Below are positions 56,392 through 64,000 of a DNA stretch of 64,000 nt, piece by piece. Every line of letters begins with the position of its first letter. Position 1 is the first letter of the stretch. Made by a program: the position numbers and the translations under genes. Origin of the DNA: Ignatzschineria sp. RMDPL8A (lineage in GTDB: Bacteria > Pseudomonadota > Gammaproteobacteria > Cardiobacteriales > Wohlfahrtiimonadaceae); contig NZ_JAPPWA010000002.1 in the NCBI RefSeq assembly GCF_029815055.1, positions 434,001 through 498,000 on the forward strand, written 5' to 3'. The notes under the pieces were generated by a model. The model had not been told where the DNA came from and searched no databases. It saw only the letters and a list, made by a program, of their open reading frames with translations.

Positions 56392-56880
56392 TTACAGAAG
56401 CCCAGGAATTGGCACATAGAGGCGAATGAGGTGAAATACGCCGCAAGCAATGCTGCCCGCGATCATATCGTCGATCATAATGCCAACGCCGCCGCCAATC
56501 TTTTGGTCTGCAACGCGAATCGGCCACGGCTTTATGATGTCGAAAATGCGAAAGAGAATAAACCCGATCACCATATTAGTCAGGCTAAAGGGAATCGCGA
56601 TCATGGTGATCCAAAGCCCGACAAATTCATCCCAGACAATGCCCCCGTGATCGTGTACGCCAAGCTCATCACTCGCTTTTTGGCAGATGTAAAATCCAAA
56701 GAGGGAAGCCACCACAATCACAAGAAGATAGGCCCATAAAGGGAGAAATGTTAATCCCACCCAAAACGGGAGTGCCGCGAGTGTTCCAAAGGTGCCGGGC
56801 GCAACAGGCGCACACCCTGAACCAAAGCCGGAGGCGATAAATTGAGCGGGCGTTTTAATGGTGATTTTTGGCTGAGTCAT
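56392..56880 (-). CDS. pgpA: phosphatidylglycerophosphatase A
   Basis: Removes the phosphate from phosphatidylglycerol phosphate at the inner membrane, supplying PG for cardiolipin synthase. 162 residues with FGSGCAPVAPGTFGTLAALP, the acidic VWDEFVGLW, FRIFDIIKPWPIR and GIMIDDMIAG blocks of PgpA. Four membrane helices. Twenty nt after orn. Confidence 0.94.
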   Translation of the reverse strand: MTQPKITIKTPAQFIASGFGSGCAPVAPGTFGTLAALPFWVGLTFLPLWAYLLVIVVASLFGFYICQKASDELGVHDHGGIVWDEFVGLWITMIAIPFSLTNMVIGFILFRIFDIIKPWPIRVADQKIGGGVGIMIDDMIAGSIACGVFHLIRLYVPIPGLL

Positions 56881-56900
56881 GGTCGCTAGATCTCCGCGAA

Positions 56901-57446
56901 TTACGCTTCTTTCACAAAATAATGATCGCGATAATGCTTGAGTTCGCCAATCGATTCTTCAATATCATCAAGCGCTAAATGCACGCCTTTTTTCTCATAG
57001 CCCGGATGCTCGGGATACCAGCGTTTCACGAGCTCCTTGATGGTGCTCACATCGATATTGCGATAGTGGCAAAATTGATCGAGATGCGGCATATATTTCT
57101 TAATAAAACGGCGATCGGTGCCGATGCTGTTACCACACAGAGGCGTTTTTCCATCAGGGATATATTGGCGCACAAATTCAAGAGTTTTCGCTTCCGCTTC
57201 TTTAACGGAGATCGTACTCTCTTCGACGCGTTTAGTCAGGCCAGATTCGCCGTGAGTTGTAGTGCACCACTCGTCCATCAAACCTAAAATGTCGCTTGGC
57301 TGATGAATGGCGATGTTCGGCCCTTTGGCGATAATGTTGAGTTGCTTGTCGGTAATGATCGATGCGATCTCAATAATATGGTGCGTGGTTTCGTCTAGAC
57401 CGGTCATTTCAAGGTCGATCCAGAGTAAGTTATCCGCTGATTTCAT
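56901..57446 (-). CDS. orn: oligoribonuclease
   Basis: 3'-5' exonuclease for 2-5 nt RNA and pGpG. 181 residues of the DEDDh class: D11 and E13 in WIDLEMTGLD, GTDRRFIKKYMP, NIDVSTIKELVKRWYP, and H/D in HLALDDIEESI. Its first position in the leftward unit orn-pgpA-nuclease-PH-mla-like-Nudix puts that set under one promoter, probably between 57447 and 57490. Confidence 0.96.
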   Translation of the reverse strand: MKSADNLLWIDLEMTGLDETTHHIIEIASIITDKQLNIIAKGPNIAIHQPSDILGLMDEWCTTTHGESGLTKRVEESTISVKEAEAKTLEFVRQYIPDGKTPLCGNSIGTDRRFIKKYMPHLDQFCHYRNIDVSTIKELVKRWYPEHPGYEKKGVHLALDDIEESIGELKHYRDHYFVKEA

Positions 57447-57489
57447 GTTAACTCCTAAATTTTCTGTGCACTGATTTTAGCATATTCTT

Positions 57490-57526
57490 TAAAAAAGAAG
57501 GGAGTGAGACTGATCTGTCCACTCCC
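57490..57526 (-). terminator. terminator after yaaA (leftward)
   Basis: On the minus strand GGGAGTG (57526-57520) pairs with CACTCCC (57506-57500), followed by TTCTTTTTT. It separates yaaA from the orn unit. Confidence 0.75.
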
Positions 57527-57569
57527 TCGGGATCATCTAAGCGCTTAAAGGCGGGCGGTTGACGATCGA

Positions 57570-58343
57570 TTATGCGCCGAGTTTACGCTGAAAAAGCATC
57601 TCATTTTTGCCATTCATTTCGATAAATTGATACCCATCGGTATTAAAGGCTTTAAGATCGTCGACGGTTTGTGCGTTGGTTTCAGCGGCAAAGCGCGTCA
57701 TAAGGCCACGGGCTTTTTTCGCGTAGAAGCTAATCACTTTAAAAGTGCCTTTACTGAAATCTTGGAACACCGGCGTAATTACCGGCGCGTTTAGTGCCCT
57801 TGGCTGAACCGCTTTAAAATATTCATTCGATGCGAGATTGATCACCGCTTTGTGGCCCTGTTCCTCGATCGCCTCATTGAGTCGATTAGTGACCTGATTG
57901 CCCCAAAACTGATAGAGATTGGTGCCTCGATCGTTTTTAAGGCGGGTGCCCATCTCAAGACGATATGGGAAAATCAGGTCCAGCGGTTTAACCGCGCCAT
58001 ACAATCCCGAGAGCATTAAAAGATGATCGTTTAGATAAGTCATCTCTTTTTCAGAGAGCGTATATGCGTCGATTCCTTCATAGACATCGCCTTTAAAGAG
58101 AAATAGCGCTTCTTTGGCATTCTCGTGGGTGAAGGGTGTTTCGTAATTGTGAAAGCGCTCGACATTTAGGTCAGCAATCTTTTCAGAGACCTTCATCAGC
58201 GCCTGAATATCCTCAGAGCTGTAGCGTTTTAAGATCTCAACGAGCTCGGCAGAATGCTCAAGCAGACGAGGTGATGAGTCGCCGCGAAAGGGCGGGGTTG
58301 TGGTCTCATCGAGTGTTTTAGCCGGGGAGAGTAGAAATAACAT
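57570..58343 (-). CDS. yaaA: peroxide stress protein YaaA
   Basis: 257 residues, start MLFLLSPAKTLDE, with YGAVKPLDLIFPYRLEMGTRL and INLASNEYFKAV. In E. coli YaaA lowers free iron during hydrogen peroxide stress and belongs to a DNA-binding fold (DUF328). GGAG lies 8 nt upstream. It has its own terminator. Confidence 0.95.
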   Translation of the reverse strand: MLFLLSPAKTLDETTTPPFRGDSSPRLLEHSAELVEILKRYSSEDIQALMKVSEKIADLNVERFHNYETPFTHENAKEALFLFKGDVYEGIDAYTLSEKEMTYLNDHLLMLSGLYGAVKPLDLIFPYRLEMGTRLKNDRGTNLYQFWGNQVTNRLNEAIEEQGHKAVINLASNEYFKAVQPRALNAPVITPVFQDFSKGTFKVISFYAKKARGLMTRFAAETNAQTVDDLKAFNTDGYQFIEMNGKNEMLFQRKLGA

Positions 58344-58405
58344 CGAAAATCTCCTTTAGATAATCAGTTGAATGGGCAACCAGTGGTGTTTTATTTAGTG
58401 TGCAC

Positions 58406-59179
58406 TTATGGCGAGGTCACAAGTGCGAGGCGTTTTTTATGCGCGTCATTGCGATCAAGGGCGTAGAAAAAGAGTAGGTTCGCTAAATAGGCAAAGACCG
58501 TACTGACAAGGAGGTCAATGGGGGAATGCATGCCAAGGCGAAGGCGGCTGATCAGCATTAAGACCGCCCAAAGCGTCAGAATCGAGCCCACCGCAAGCGT
58601 CCATGGATGTTTTTCGCGGGTTAAAAAACCTAAAAAGATAAAGACCCAGCACGCGGCAAAAATCGTATGCCCGGAGGGAAATGAGTATCCGGTTTCATGC
58701 TTCCAATGGTTTTTAAGATAGCTTGGCGTATGGGTGTCGTTCTCGGTTAAATGGGCGATAATTTCTCCGCGATGTTTGCGTTTGTTTTGATAAAAATCGG
58801 TAAGGTCATCGAGCTCGCCGTTTGCCAGCTCCACCACATAACTCATATAGGGGCGCGGTTCTTTGTAGAGCTGTTTTAAGCCGGTTTTAATCACTTGCGT
58901 CCCTGCTTGGAGGATAAACACGCTGAGGAAAATCATGATCCAACCATGCTTTTTATCACGGCAGAGAAGGACGAGCAGAATCGCTAGAAACAGTGAAAAG
59001 GCACCGGCATAGTAGGGCGCCGATCCCGTTTCCGTTAAGCCATAGAGAAATGCATCAAAAATGGTGTAGGCCTGCTCAGCGCTCCAATTCCAGCCGATCG
59101 CCCAGGTGATAAGTGGAATCGCGAGCAGTAGTAAGAAAACAGCGGTAAAACGAAAGGTCAAGGGTTTGAACGTATCCAT
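58406..59179 (-). CDS. PAP2-family membrane phosphatase (PgpB-like)
   Basis: 257 residues with about six membrane helices. The three phosphatase motifs are present: K102-LYKEPRP (102-110), PSGH (168-171) and SRLRLGMHSPID (211-222). PgpB acts on PG phosphate, undecaprenyl diphosphate and related lipids; the large loop between motifs 1 and 2 is as in PgpB. Together with pgpA and cls, this is a third PG/lipid-phosphate gene in the window. Confidence 0.9.
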   Translation of the reverse strand: MDTFKPLTFRFTAVFLLLLAIPLITWAIGWNWSAEQAYTIFDAFLYGLTETGSAPYYAGAFSLFLAILLVLLCRDKKHGWIMIFLSVFILQAGTQVIKTGLKQLYKEPRPYMSYVVELANGELDDLTDFYQNKRKHRGEIIAHLTENDTHTPSYLKNHWKHETGYSFPSGHTIFAACWVFIFLGFLTREKHPWTLAVGSILTLWAVLMLISRLRLGMHSPIDLLVSTVFAYLANLLFFYALDRNDAHKKRLALVTSP

Positions 59180-59243
59180 GAAGGTCCTTTTGCGTTAAAT
59201 ATCGGTAAATTGAGAGTGAGGATGATCCGCTTCGAGGATCCCG

Positions 59244-60035
59244 TTAGAGATCAAAATAACGGGTCAACATTTGATGCACGCCATCCTCGGCATTGCTTGG
59301 AATAATCCGGCTTGAATCAAATTGCTCTTTAAGCTGCGGCGTTGCATTTTCCATGATAAATGAGGTGCCAACGAGATTGAGCATCGCAAGATCATTGAGC
59401 TGATCGCCCACCGCCATCGCTTCATCAGGAGAAACATTAATCCGCTCAAGCACCGCCTCAACGCCGGTGGCTTTACTCACCCCTTCAGGCATAATTTCAA
59501 GATAGTTGGAGGCTGAGGTCATAATGTTCACCCGCTCAAAATGGGCATGGGCTTTATCTTGATAGAGGATCGATTTTTCCGGCGGCACAATAAAGAGTGC
59601 TTTGGTAAAGGTCATCGCATCCCAATTGGTAATTGAATCGGTGTCGATATAGGTCTCATTTTCATAAAAGGAGGCGTGTTGCTGTCCGCCGCGATTATAG
59701 ATGATGTCATCGTGATAAAAGACGGTATCAAGGGCGTGAGTTTTCTCAAAATCGAGCACATCAAAGACCGTTTTAGCCGGAAGCGTATGCTGTGAAATAA
59801 CTCTGTTATCAAGGAAATCAAAGACCCGCGCGCCATTGTAATTGATGATGTAACGGCAATCTCCGAGCTCAAGGGCAAAGCGATGTGAGCTTGCATAACT
59901 TCGGCCGGTGCTAAAGATGATCTCAATCCCTTCATTTTGTAGGATTTTGAGCGTTTTCATCAAGGGCTCGGAAAAGGTGTGGGCGGGCGTTAAGCTCGTG
60001 CCATCGAGGTCTAAAAATATAGCTTTGATCGACAT
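59244..60035 (-). CDS. Cof-type HAD phosphatase
   Basis: 263 residues of the HAD superfamily with the Cof/YidA C2 cap. Motif I DLDGT (9-13), motif II FSTGR, a lysine in the SKATG block, and motif IV VGDQLNDLAML. Acts on small phosphate esters (sugar phosphates, FMN or PLP in relatives); substrate unknown. A TATAAT at 60074-60069 lies upstream on the minus strand. Confidence 0.92.
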   Translation of the reverse strand: MSIKAIFLDLDGTSLTPAHTFSEPLMKTLKILQNEGIEIIFSTGRSYASSHRFALELGDCRYIINYNGARVFDFLDNRVISQHTLPAKTVFDVLDFEKTHALDTVFYHDDIIYNRGGQQHASFYENETYIDTDSITNWDAMTFTKALFIVPPEKSILYQDKAHAHFERVNIMTSASNYLEIMPEGVSKATGVEAVLERINVSPDEAMAVGDQLNDLAMLNLVGTSFIMENATPQLKEQFDSSRIIPSNAEDGVHQMLTRYFDL

Positions 60036-60137
60036 GTTTTCTGTGCGTTTAGATTAAAATTTGGGTCAATTATACTGAAAATTGAAGGAAAAAGAGAGTT
60101 TATTGCGCTTATCGTCCCGATAAATGGGCAACATATT

Positions 60138-60167
60138 TTGAATATTAACGGCATTATGCATTATACT
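60138..60167 (+). promoter_or_regulatory. possible hfq promoter
   Basis: TTGAAT (60138-60143), an 18-nt spacer and TATACT (60162-60167), about 87 nt before hfq. Imperfect but the best pair in the gap. Confidence 0.4.
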
Positions 60168-60253
60168 TATACAGATGTCAGCGTGTGGGTCATAAATCTT
60201 GGATGCGCCTGCATAACAATAACGATAATGAAACAAAATAAGTGAGAAAAACC

Positions 60254-60499
60254 ATGGCAAAAATGCAATCCTTACAAGAACCTTTTTTAAATGCGCTTCG
60301 TAAAGAGCGTGTTCCTGTGTCGATCTTTTTAATCAATGGAATTAAATTACAAGGTCAAATCGAATCATTTGACCAATTTGTCATTTTACTGCGCTCAAAT
60401 GTGAGCCAAATGATCTATAAACATGCGGTTTCAACCATCGTGCCAGCGCGCAATATTTCGATGGATGATGGCCGTGATGATAATGGAGATGAAGCGTAA
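60254..60499 (+). CDS. hfq: RNA chaperone Hfq
   Basis: Hexameric Sm-like protein that pairs small RNAs with mRNAs. 81 residues from [34 protein letters not shown]; the core through [12 protein letters not shown] is nearly as in E. coli. The C-terminal tail is only about 15 residues and acidic ([12 protein letters not shown]), against about 35 in E. coli. The ATG at 60254 is family-conserved; a GTG at 60242 is upstream. The leader carries A-rich triplets (60215-60240) typical of Hfq binding, suggesting autoregulation. hflX follows as usual. Confidence 0.97.
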   Translation: MAKMQSLQEPFLNALRKERVPVSIFLINGIKLQGQIESFDQFVILLRSNVSQMIYKHAVSTIVPARNISMDDGRDDNGDEA

Positions 60500-60584
60500 T
60501 AATCATTGTTAACGACGATGAAACGCCGTCCATTTTAATCAACCTTAATCAATATTAAATAAAAGGGGTATTAGACAGACCTGA

Positions 60585-61883
60585 ATGAGTACATTTGAGA
60601 CACCGACGCCGGTCAGCGACCGCGCAATTTTAGTGGCACTGACCATGCCCGATACCGAATCCGGTGAGTTTGAGGAGTTCCAAGAACTTGCCGATTCAGC
60701 AGGCGTAGAAATGCTGGAATTTATTACGGGACGACGTGATACGCCTGACTTTAAATATTTTTTAGGCAGTGGTAAGGCCGATGAAGTCGCGGAAGCCGCT
60801 GAAAGGCTCGAAGCGAACGTCATTATTGTCAATCATGATTTAACGCCAAGCCAGACACGAAACTTAGAGAATAAGTGTGAGTGTCGGGTCGTCGATCGAA
60901 CAGGACTCATTTTAGATATCTTTGCCCAGAGAGCTCAAACCTTTGAGGGGAAACTTCAAGTTGAGCTCGCTCAGCTGACACGCCTCTCCACTCGCCTTGT
61001 GCATAAGCATAGTAATCTAGCGCAGTTACGCGGTGGGGCGGTAGGACTTCGGGGCCCCGGTGAGACGCAACTTGAGCAAGATCGCCGTCTGATCGGAACT
61101 CGCATTAAGCAGCTTAAAAAACGCCTTGAAAACGTCGAGAAAATGCGTGAACAGGGTCGTCAAGCTCGGCGCCGTAATGAGGTGCCGACCATTGCACTTG
61201 TTGGGTACACCAACGCCGGTAAATCCTCACTCTTTAACCATTTAACCGATTCGAAAGTCTATGCGAAAGATCAGCTCTTTGCGACGCTTGATCCCACGCA
61301 CCGCGGGCTCGATTTAGAGCATGTCGGACGAACTATTTTAGTGGATACGGTTGGTTTTATCTCAAAGCTCCCCCATGATCTAGTCAATGCATTCCGCTCA
61401 ACGCTTCATATGGCAACGGAAGCGGATCTTTTGCTTGAGGTGATCGATGTGGTTGACCTTGAACGCGATCTCAAAATTAACGAAGTGGCGACGGTTTTAG
61501 AAGAGATTGGCGCTGATGAGGTGCCACGCATTCAAGTCTTCAATAAGATCGATCTTGACCCCCACATTGAGCCGCATGTTGGTAAAAATGAACATGGGGC
61601 GATTACACAGGTATGGATCTCGGCTGAAAAAGGCTTGGGGATCGATCTATTATTGGACGCGATCGCTCAGTTTTTCCAAAAATCCCATGTGCGCGAAACG
61701 ATAGTATTGCCACCGGATGAAGGGCGCTTACGCGCGGAGCTTTATGAGCTTGATGCCGTTGTGAGTGAAGCATTTAATGAGCAAGGAATGGCGGAACTTG
61801 AGGTCTATTTAGCACGCCATAAGTTAGCGCGATTGATGAAGCAATTTCCGAGTGCAAAAAAGTTTTTTGCCCTTGAAAAATAG
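60585..61883 (+). CDS. hflX: GTPase HflX
   Basis: Ribosome-associated GTPase that splits stalled or heat-damaged ribosomes. 432 residues. N-terminal HflX domain with FLGSGKADEVAEAAERLEAN and NHDLTPSQTRNLE, glycine-rich LRGPGETQLEQDRR, then the G domain with GYTNAGKSS (207-215) and DTVGFISKLPHDLV. hfq-hflX-hflK-hflC is the gammaproteobacterial order. Confidence 0.96.
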   Translation: MSTFETPTPVSDRAILVALTMPDTESGEFEEFQELADSAGVEMLEFITGRRDTPDFKYFLGSGKADEVAEAAERLEANVIIVNHDLTPSQTRNLENKCECRVVDRTGLILDIFAQRAQTFEGKLQVELAQLTRLSTRLVHKHSNLAQLRGGAVGLRGPGETQLEQDRRLIGTRIKQLKKRLENVEKMREQGRQARRRNEVPTIALVGYTNAGKSSLFNHLTDSKVYAKDQLFATLDPTHRGLDLEHVGRTILVDTVGFISKLPHDLVNAFRSTLHMATEADLLLEVIDVVDLERDLKINEVATVLEEIGADEVPRIQVFNKIDLDPHIEPHVGKNEHGAITQVWISAEKGLGIDLLLDAIAQFFQKSHVRETIVLPPDEGRLRAELYELDAVVSEAFNEQGMAELEVYLARHKLARLMKQFPSAKKFFALEK

Positions 61884-61981
61884 CTGAGAATTAGGTGCAA
61901 AAGCTCCCAACAATTGGTATCTTATGGTGTCAAGAAAAATTAAGATCGTCACAACGTCAATCAGAAATGTAAAGGTAGTTG

Positions 61982-63274
61982 ATGAAAAAGAGAATTTTAG
62001 AAATGGCTTGGAAAGCGCCCAATGATGGGCAAGATTCAGGTCAGAATCGAGGCAATAATGGCTATCGTCCGCCGAATCAGGGTGGGGAATCTGAGCTAGA
62101 TAAATTACTTAAAAAAGTAAAATCGAGTTTAGGAGGCGGCGGTTCATCGGCAGGCACTCCTAAAGGGCTTGGCCTTTATGTCGGCGTTGGGCTTGTGGTC
62201 GCGCTCGGCTTTTGGCTCTCAACCGGAATTTATACCGTAGATGCGGGGCAAAAAGGGGTTGAGCTTTTCTTAGGTAAATACAGTAAAACGAAAGATGCGG
62301 GGTTAACGTGGCGTTTCCCAAGTCCGCTCGGTGAGCATCGCATTATCGATATTCAGCGTCGTTATTCGCAAAAAATTGGCGGATCAGCCACTAATGGTGG
62401 TCGTAGCTCTGCGATGTTAACCAAAGATGAGAACATTGTCGATGTGCGCGTTGAAGTGCAATATCAGATCGATAATTTAGAGCCGCATAAATATTGGTTC
62501 GCCTCGGTCAATCCCGATGCAACCCTTAAAGAGGTGGTCGACAGTGCCACCCGTGAACGCGTTGGGCAGACCCTTCTTGATGATATTTTAACGGACGGCC
62601 GTGAAAAATTGATGCAAGAGGTGAAAGAGCTCGCTCAGAGCATTATTAATAACTACGGCATCGGTTTGACAATCACGAACGTCAACTTGGAAGATGCGCA
62701 AGCACCGCTCGCGGTTCAAGATGCCTTCTCGGATGCGATTCGTGCCCGTGAAGATGAACAGAGTCGGATTAATCAATCGCTTGCCTATAAGAGTAAAGTA
62801 GAAGAAGAGGCACGCGGGGAAGCGGGCCGAGAAATCCAGCAAGCCGAAGCCTATCGTGATAGTAAAATTGCGGTGGCGCGAGGGGAGGCGGAACGCTTTA
62901 ACCAACTCTATACGGCCTATAAAGTATCGCCCGAAATTACCCGCGAACGTCTCTATTTAGAAACGATCGAAGAGGTATTACAAGGCACCAATAAGATCAT
63001 CATGAGCGAAGGCAACAGCAATAATTTAATGATGTTACCGCTCGATAAAATGATGAAAGAGCGTAACGATTCGCCAAAAAAGAACAGTGATAAAGATTCA
63101 ATTTTAACGCGCGAAACGTTACCCAGTCAGTCAGGATCGCCCTTAATGCAAGGATCTAATAGCACTCGATCGGGCGCAACCGTTACACCGCAGGCACCTG
63201 CGAAAACCTACGAACAAGCGGCACCGTACAACAATAATACAACGATCCGCAGTCGTACACGTACCGGTTATTAA
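61982..63274 (+). CDS. hflK: FtsH modulator HflK
   Basis: SPFH/prohibitin-family protein, inner membrane with a periplasmic ring, forming a cage with HflC around FtsH. About 430 residues: Gly/Asn-rich N-terminus, membrane helix at about 63-83 (GLGLYVGVGLVVALGFWLS), SPFH domain with GLTWRFPSPLGEHRIIDIQ, coiled-coil EEEARGEAGREIQQAEAYR. C-terminus Ser/Thr/Asn-rich. AAAGG lies 6 nt before ATG 61982; ATG 62003 gives MAWKAPNDG, which matches the usual HflK start, so the true start may be there. Confidence 0.95.
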   Translation: MKKRILEMAWKAPNDGQDSGQNRGNNGYRPPNQGGESELDKLLKKVKSSLGGGGSSAGTPKGLGLYVGVGLVVALGFWLSTGIYTVDAGQKGVELFLGKYSKTKDAGLTWRFPSPLGEHRIIDIQRRYSQKIGGSATNGGRSSAMLTKDENIVDVRVEVQYQIDNLEPHKYWFASVNPDATLKEVVDSATRERVGQTLLDDILTDGREKLMQEVKELAQSIINNYGIGLTITNVNLEDAQAPLAVQDAFSDAIRAREDEQSRINQSLAYKSKVEEEARGEAGREIQQAEAYRDSKIAVARGEAERFNQLYTAYKVSPEITRERLYLETIEEVLQGTNKIIMSEGNSNNLMMLPLDKMMKERNDSPKKNSDKDSILTRETLPSQSGSPLMQGSNSTRSGATVTPQAPAKTYEQAAPYNNNTTIRSRTRTGY

Positions 63275-63287
63275 GAGGTGAAACAGT

Positions 63288-64000
63288 ATGAATAATAAGA
63301 TGTTAACAAAGCTTGCCTTACCGATTGTTTTGGTGGGCGGATTTTTATTGAGCGACTCATTTTTCACGCTTAAAGAGTGGGAAAAAGGGCTTCAATTCCA
63401 GTTTGGTCGAATCGTTAAAGAGCACACAGAGCCCGGGCTTCACATGAAAGTGCCCTTCATTCAAAACGTGCGTAAATTTGATGGTCGTATCCACACGCTT
63501 GAAACGAAACCTGAGCCGTTTTTAACCTCAGAAAAGAAAAACCTCATCGTTGATACCTTTGTTAAATGGAAGGTCAAAGATGCGCGCACCTACTATACGA
63601 GTGTGCAGGGCAATCCCATCATCTTCAATCAGCGTTTAGAGCCGATTGTAAAAAACAACTTCCGTGCAGCTTTTGGTAAGCGTGATGTTCAAACCGTTGT
63701 CGGCGGGACTGTGGAAGCGAAAATTCGTCACGAAGAGAGCGATAAGCGTCTCGTATTTGATAATCCTGAAGATGTATTAGCGGCCGATGAGTCTCTACTT
63801 CGCGATATCAACAAATCCGATGTGGAAGTAGTGATTAAGAGTAAAGAAGTTGAGATTGCTGAAATTGCTGGGCAAAAGGTTAATCTTAACAATACCGTTC
63901 GTCGTGAAATTGAAGATAATATTCAAGCCGCCCTCATTATTGAAGCGGGTAAATATGGCGTTGAGATCGTCGATGTGCGAATCAACGGCGTTGAATTACC
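63288..64000 (+). CDS. hflC: FtsH modulator HflC (partial, runs off the window)
   Basis: 237 codons from MNNKMLTKLALPIVLVGGFLL to the window end, with no stop. Membrane helix at about 8-22, SPFH domain with EPGLHMKVPFIQNVRKFDGR, NLIVDTFVKWKVKDARTYY and GVEIVDVRINGVELP. Thirteen nt after hflK, AGAGGTG before the ATG. Partner of HflK. Confidence 0.96.
   Translation, partial: MNNKMLTKLALPIVLVGGFLLSDSFFTLKEWEKGLQFQFGRIVKEHTEPGLHMKVPFIQNVRKFDGRIHTLETKPEPFLTSEKKNLIVDTFVKWKVKDARTYYTSVQGNPIIFNQRLEPIVKNNFRAAFGKRDVQTVVGGTVEAKIRHEESDKRLVFDNPEDVLAADESLLRDINKSDVEVVIKSKEVEIAEIAGQKVNLNNTVRREIEDNIQAALIIEAGKYGVEIVDVRINGVEL

Noticed and set aside
56362-56739. 125-residue rightward ORF over pgpA
   Set aside because: Antisense to pgpA, whose family blocks are unmistakable.
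60066-60260. Leftward 64-residue ORF in the hfq leader
   Set aside because: Overlaps the hfq start, has no ribosome site and a composition like AT-rich intergenic DNA.

Overview
The window is ordinary chromosomal DNA of a gammaproteobacterium. The evidence is the full str-S10-spc-alpha ribosomal block in gammaproteobacterial order, an E. coli-like boxA, hfq-hflX-hflK-hflC, a PilVWX-type minor pilin set, threonine deaminase with two regulatory domains, orn, pgpA and yaaA. GC content looks moderate to low. A relative of Ignatzschineria or Wohlfahrtiimonas would fit, but that placement is a guess. I saw no rRNA or tRNA gene, insertion sequence, phage or CRISPR array.

Layout: 1-665 holds rpmA (cut by the window edge) and rplU with their promoter, leftward. 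835-1134 is a YdhR-type monooxygenase. 1263-3762 holds three coupled minor-pilin genes, followed by fdhD (3805-4590). 4587-22970 is one rightward run of translation genes: rpsL-rpsG-fusA, tuf-rpsJ, the S10 and spc sets with secY and rpmJ, then rpsM-rpsK-rpsD-rpoA-rplQ. Promoters are visible before rpsL, tuf and rpsM. 23080-28433 holds a small broken ORF, ileS, lspA, a beta-carbonic anhydrase and ispH. ilvA lies leftward behind a shared bidirectional terminator.

30227-45949 is the accessory heart: an aromatic ring degradation cluster. A TetR regulator faces a rightward operon encoding a DmpD-like hydrolase, a two-part LigAB-type extradiol dioxygenase, a Rieske ferredoxin, ring-hydroxylating dioxygenase alpha and beta (closest by eye to HcaEF), a cis-diol dehydrogenase, a nitronate monooxygenase, 2-oxopent-4-enoate hydratase, a feruloyl-CoA-synthase-like ligase, acylating acetaldehyde dehydrogenase and 4-hydroxy-2-oxovalerate aldolase. 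The ferredoxin reductase that completes the dioxygenase sits 2 kb further on the opposite strand, behind an unrelated SPOR-domain gene. It carries the same CATACAG-N2-CTGTATG operator next to an FNR-like dyad as the main operon. Together the genes give arene to cis-diol to catechol, meta-cleavage, hydrolysis, and then pyruvate plus acetyl-CoA. The starting substrate is not evident.

46017-50350 holds a NadR-like protein with a decayed kinase half, cardiolipin synthase and a secreted LysM-FecR protein. 50467-60035 is leftward. One tight unit runs orn-pgpA-nuclease-PH protein-MlaE-like permease-ATPase-MCE protein-lipoprotein-Nudix, and upstream of it lie yaaA, a PAP2 phosphatase and a HAD phosphatase. 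60254-64000 holds hfq, hflX, hflK and the start of hflC, rightward.
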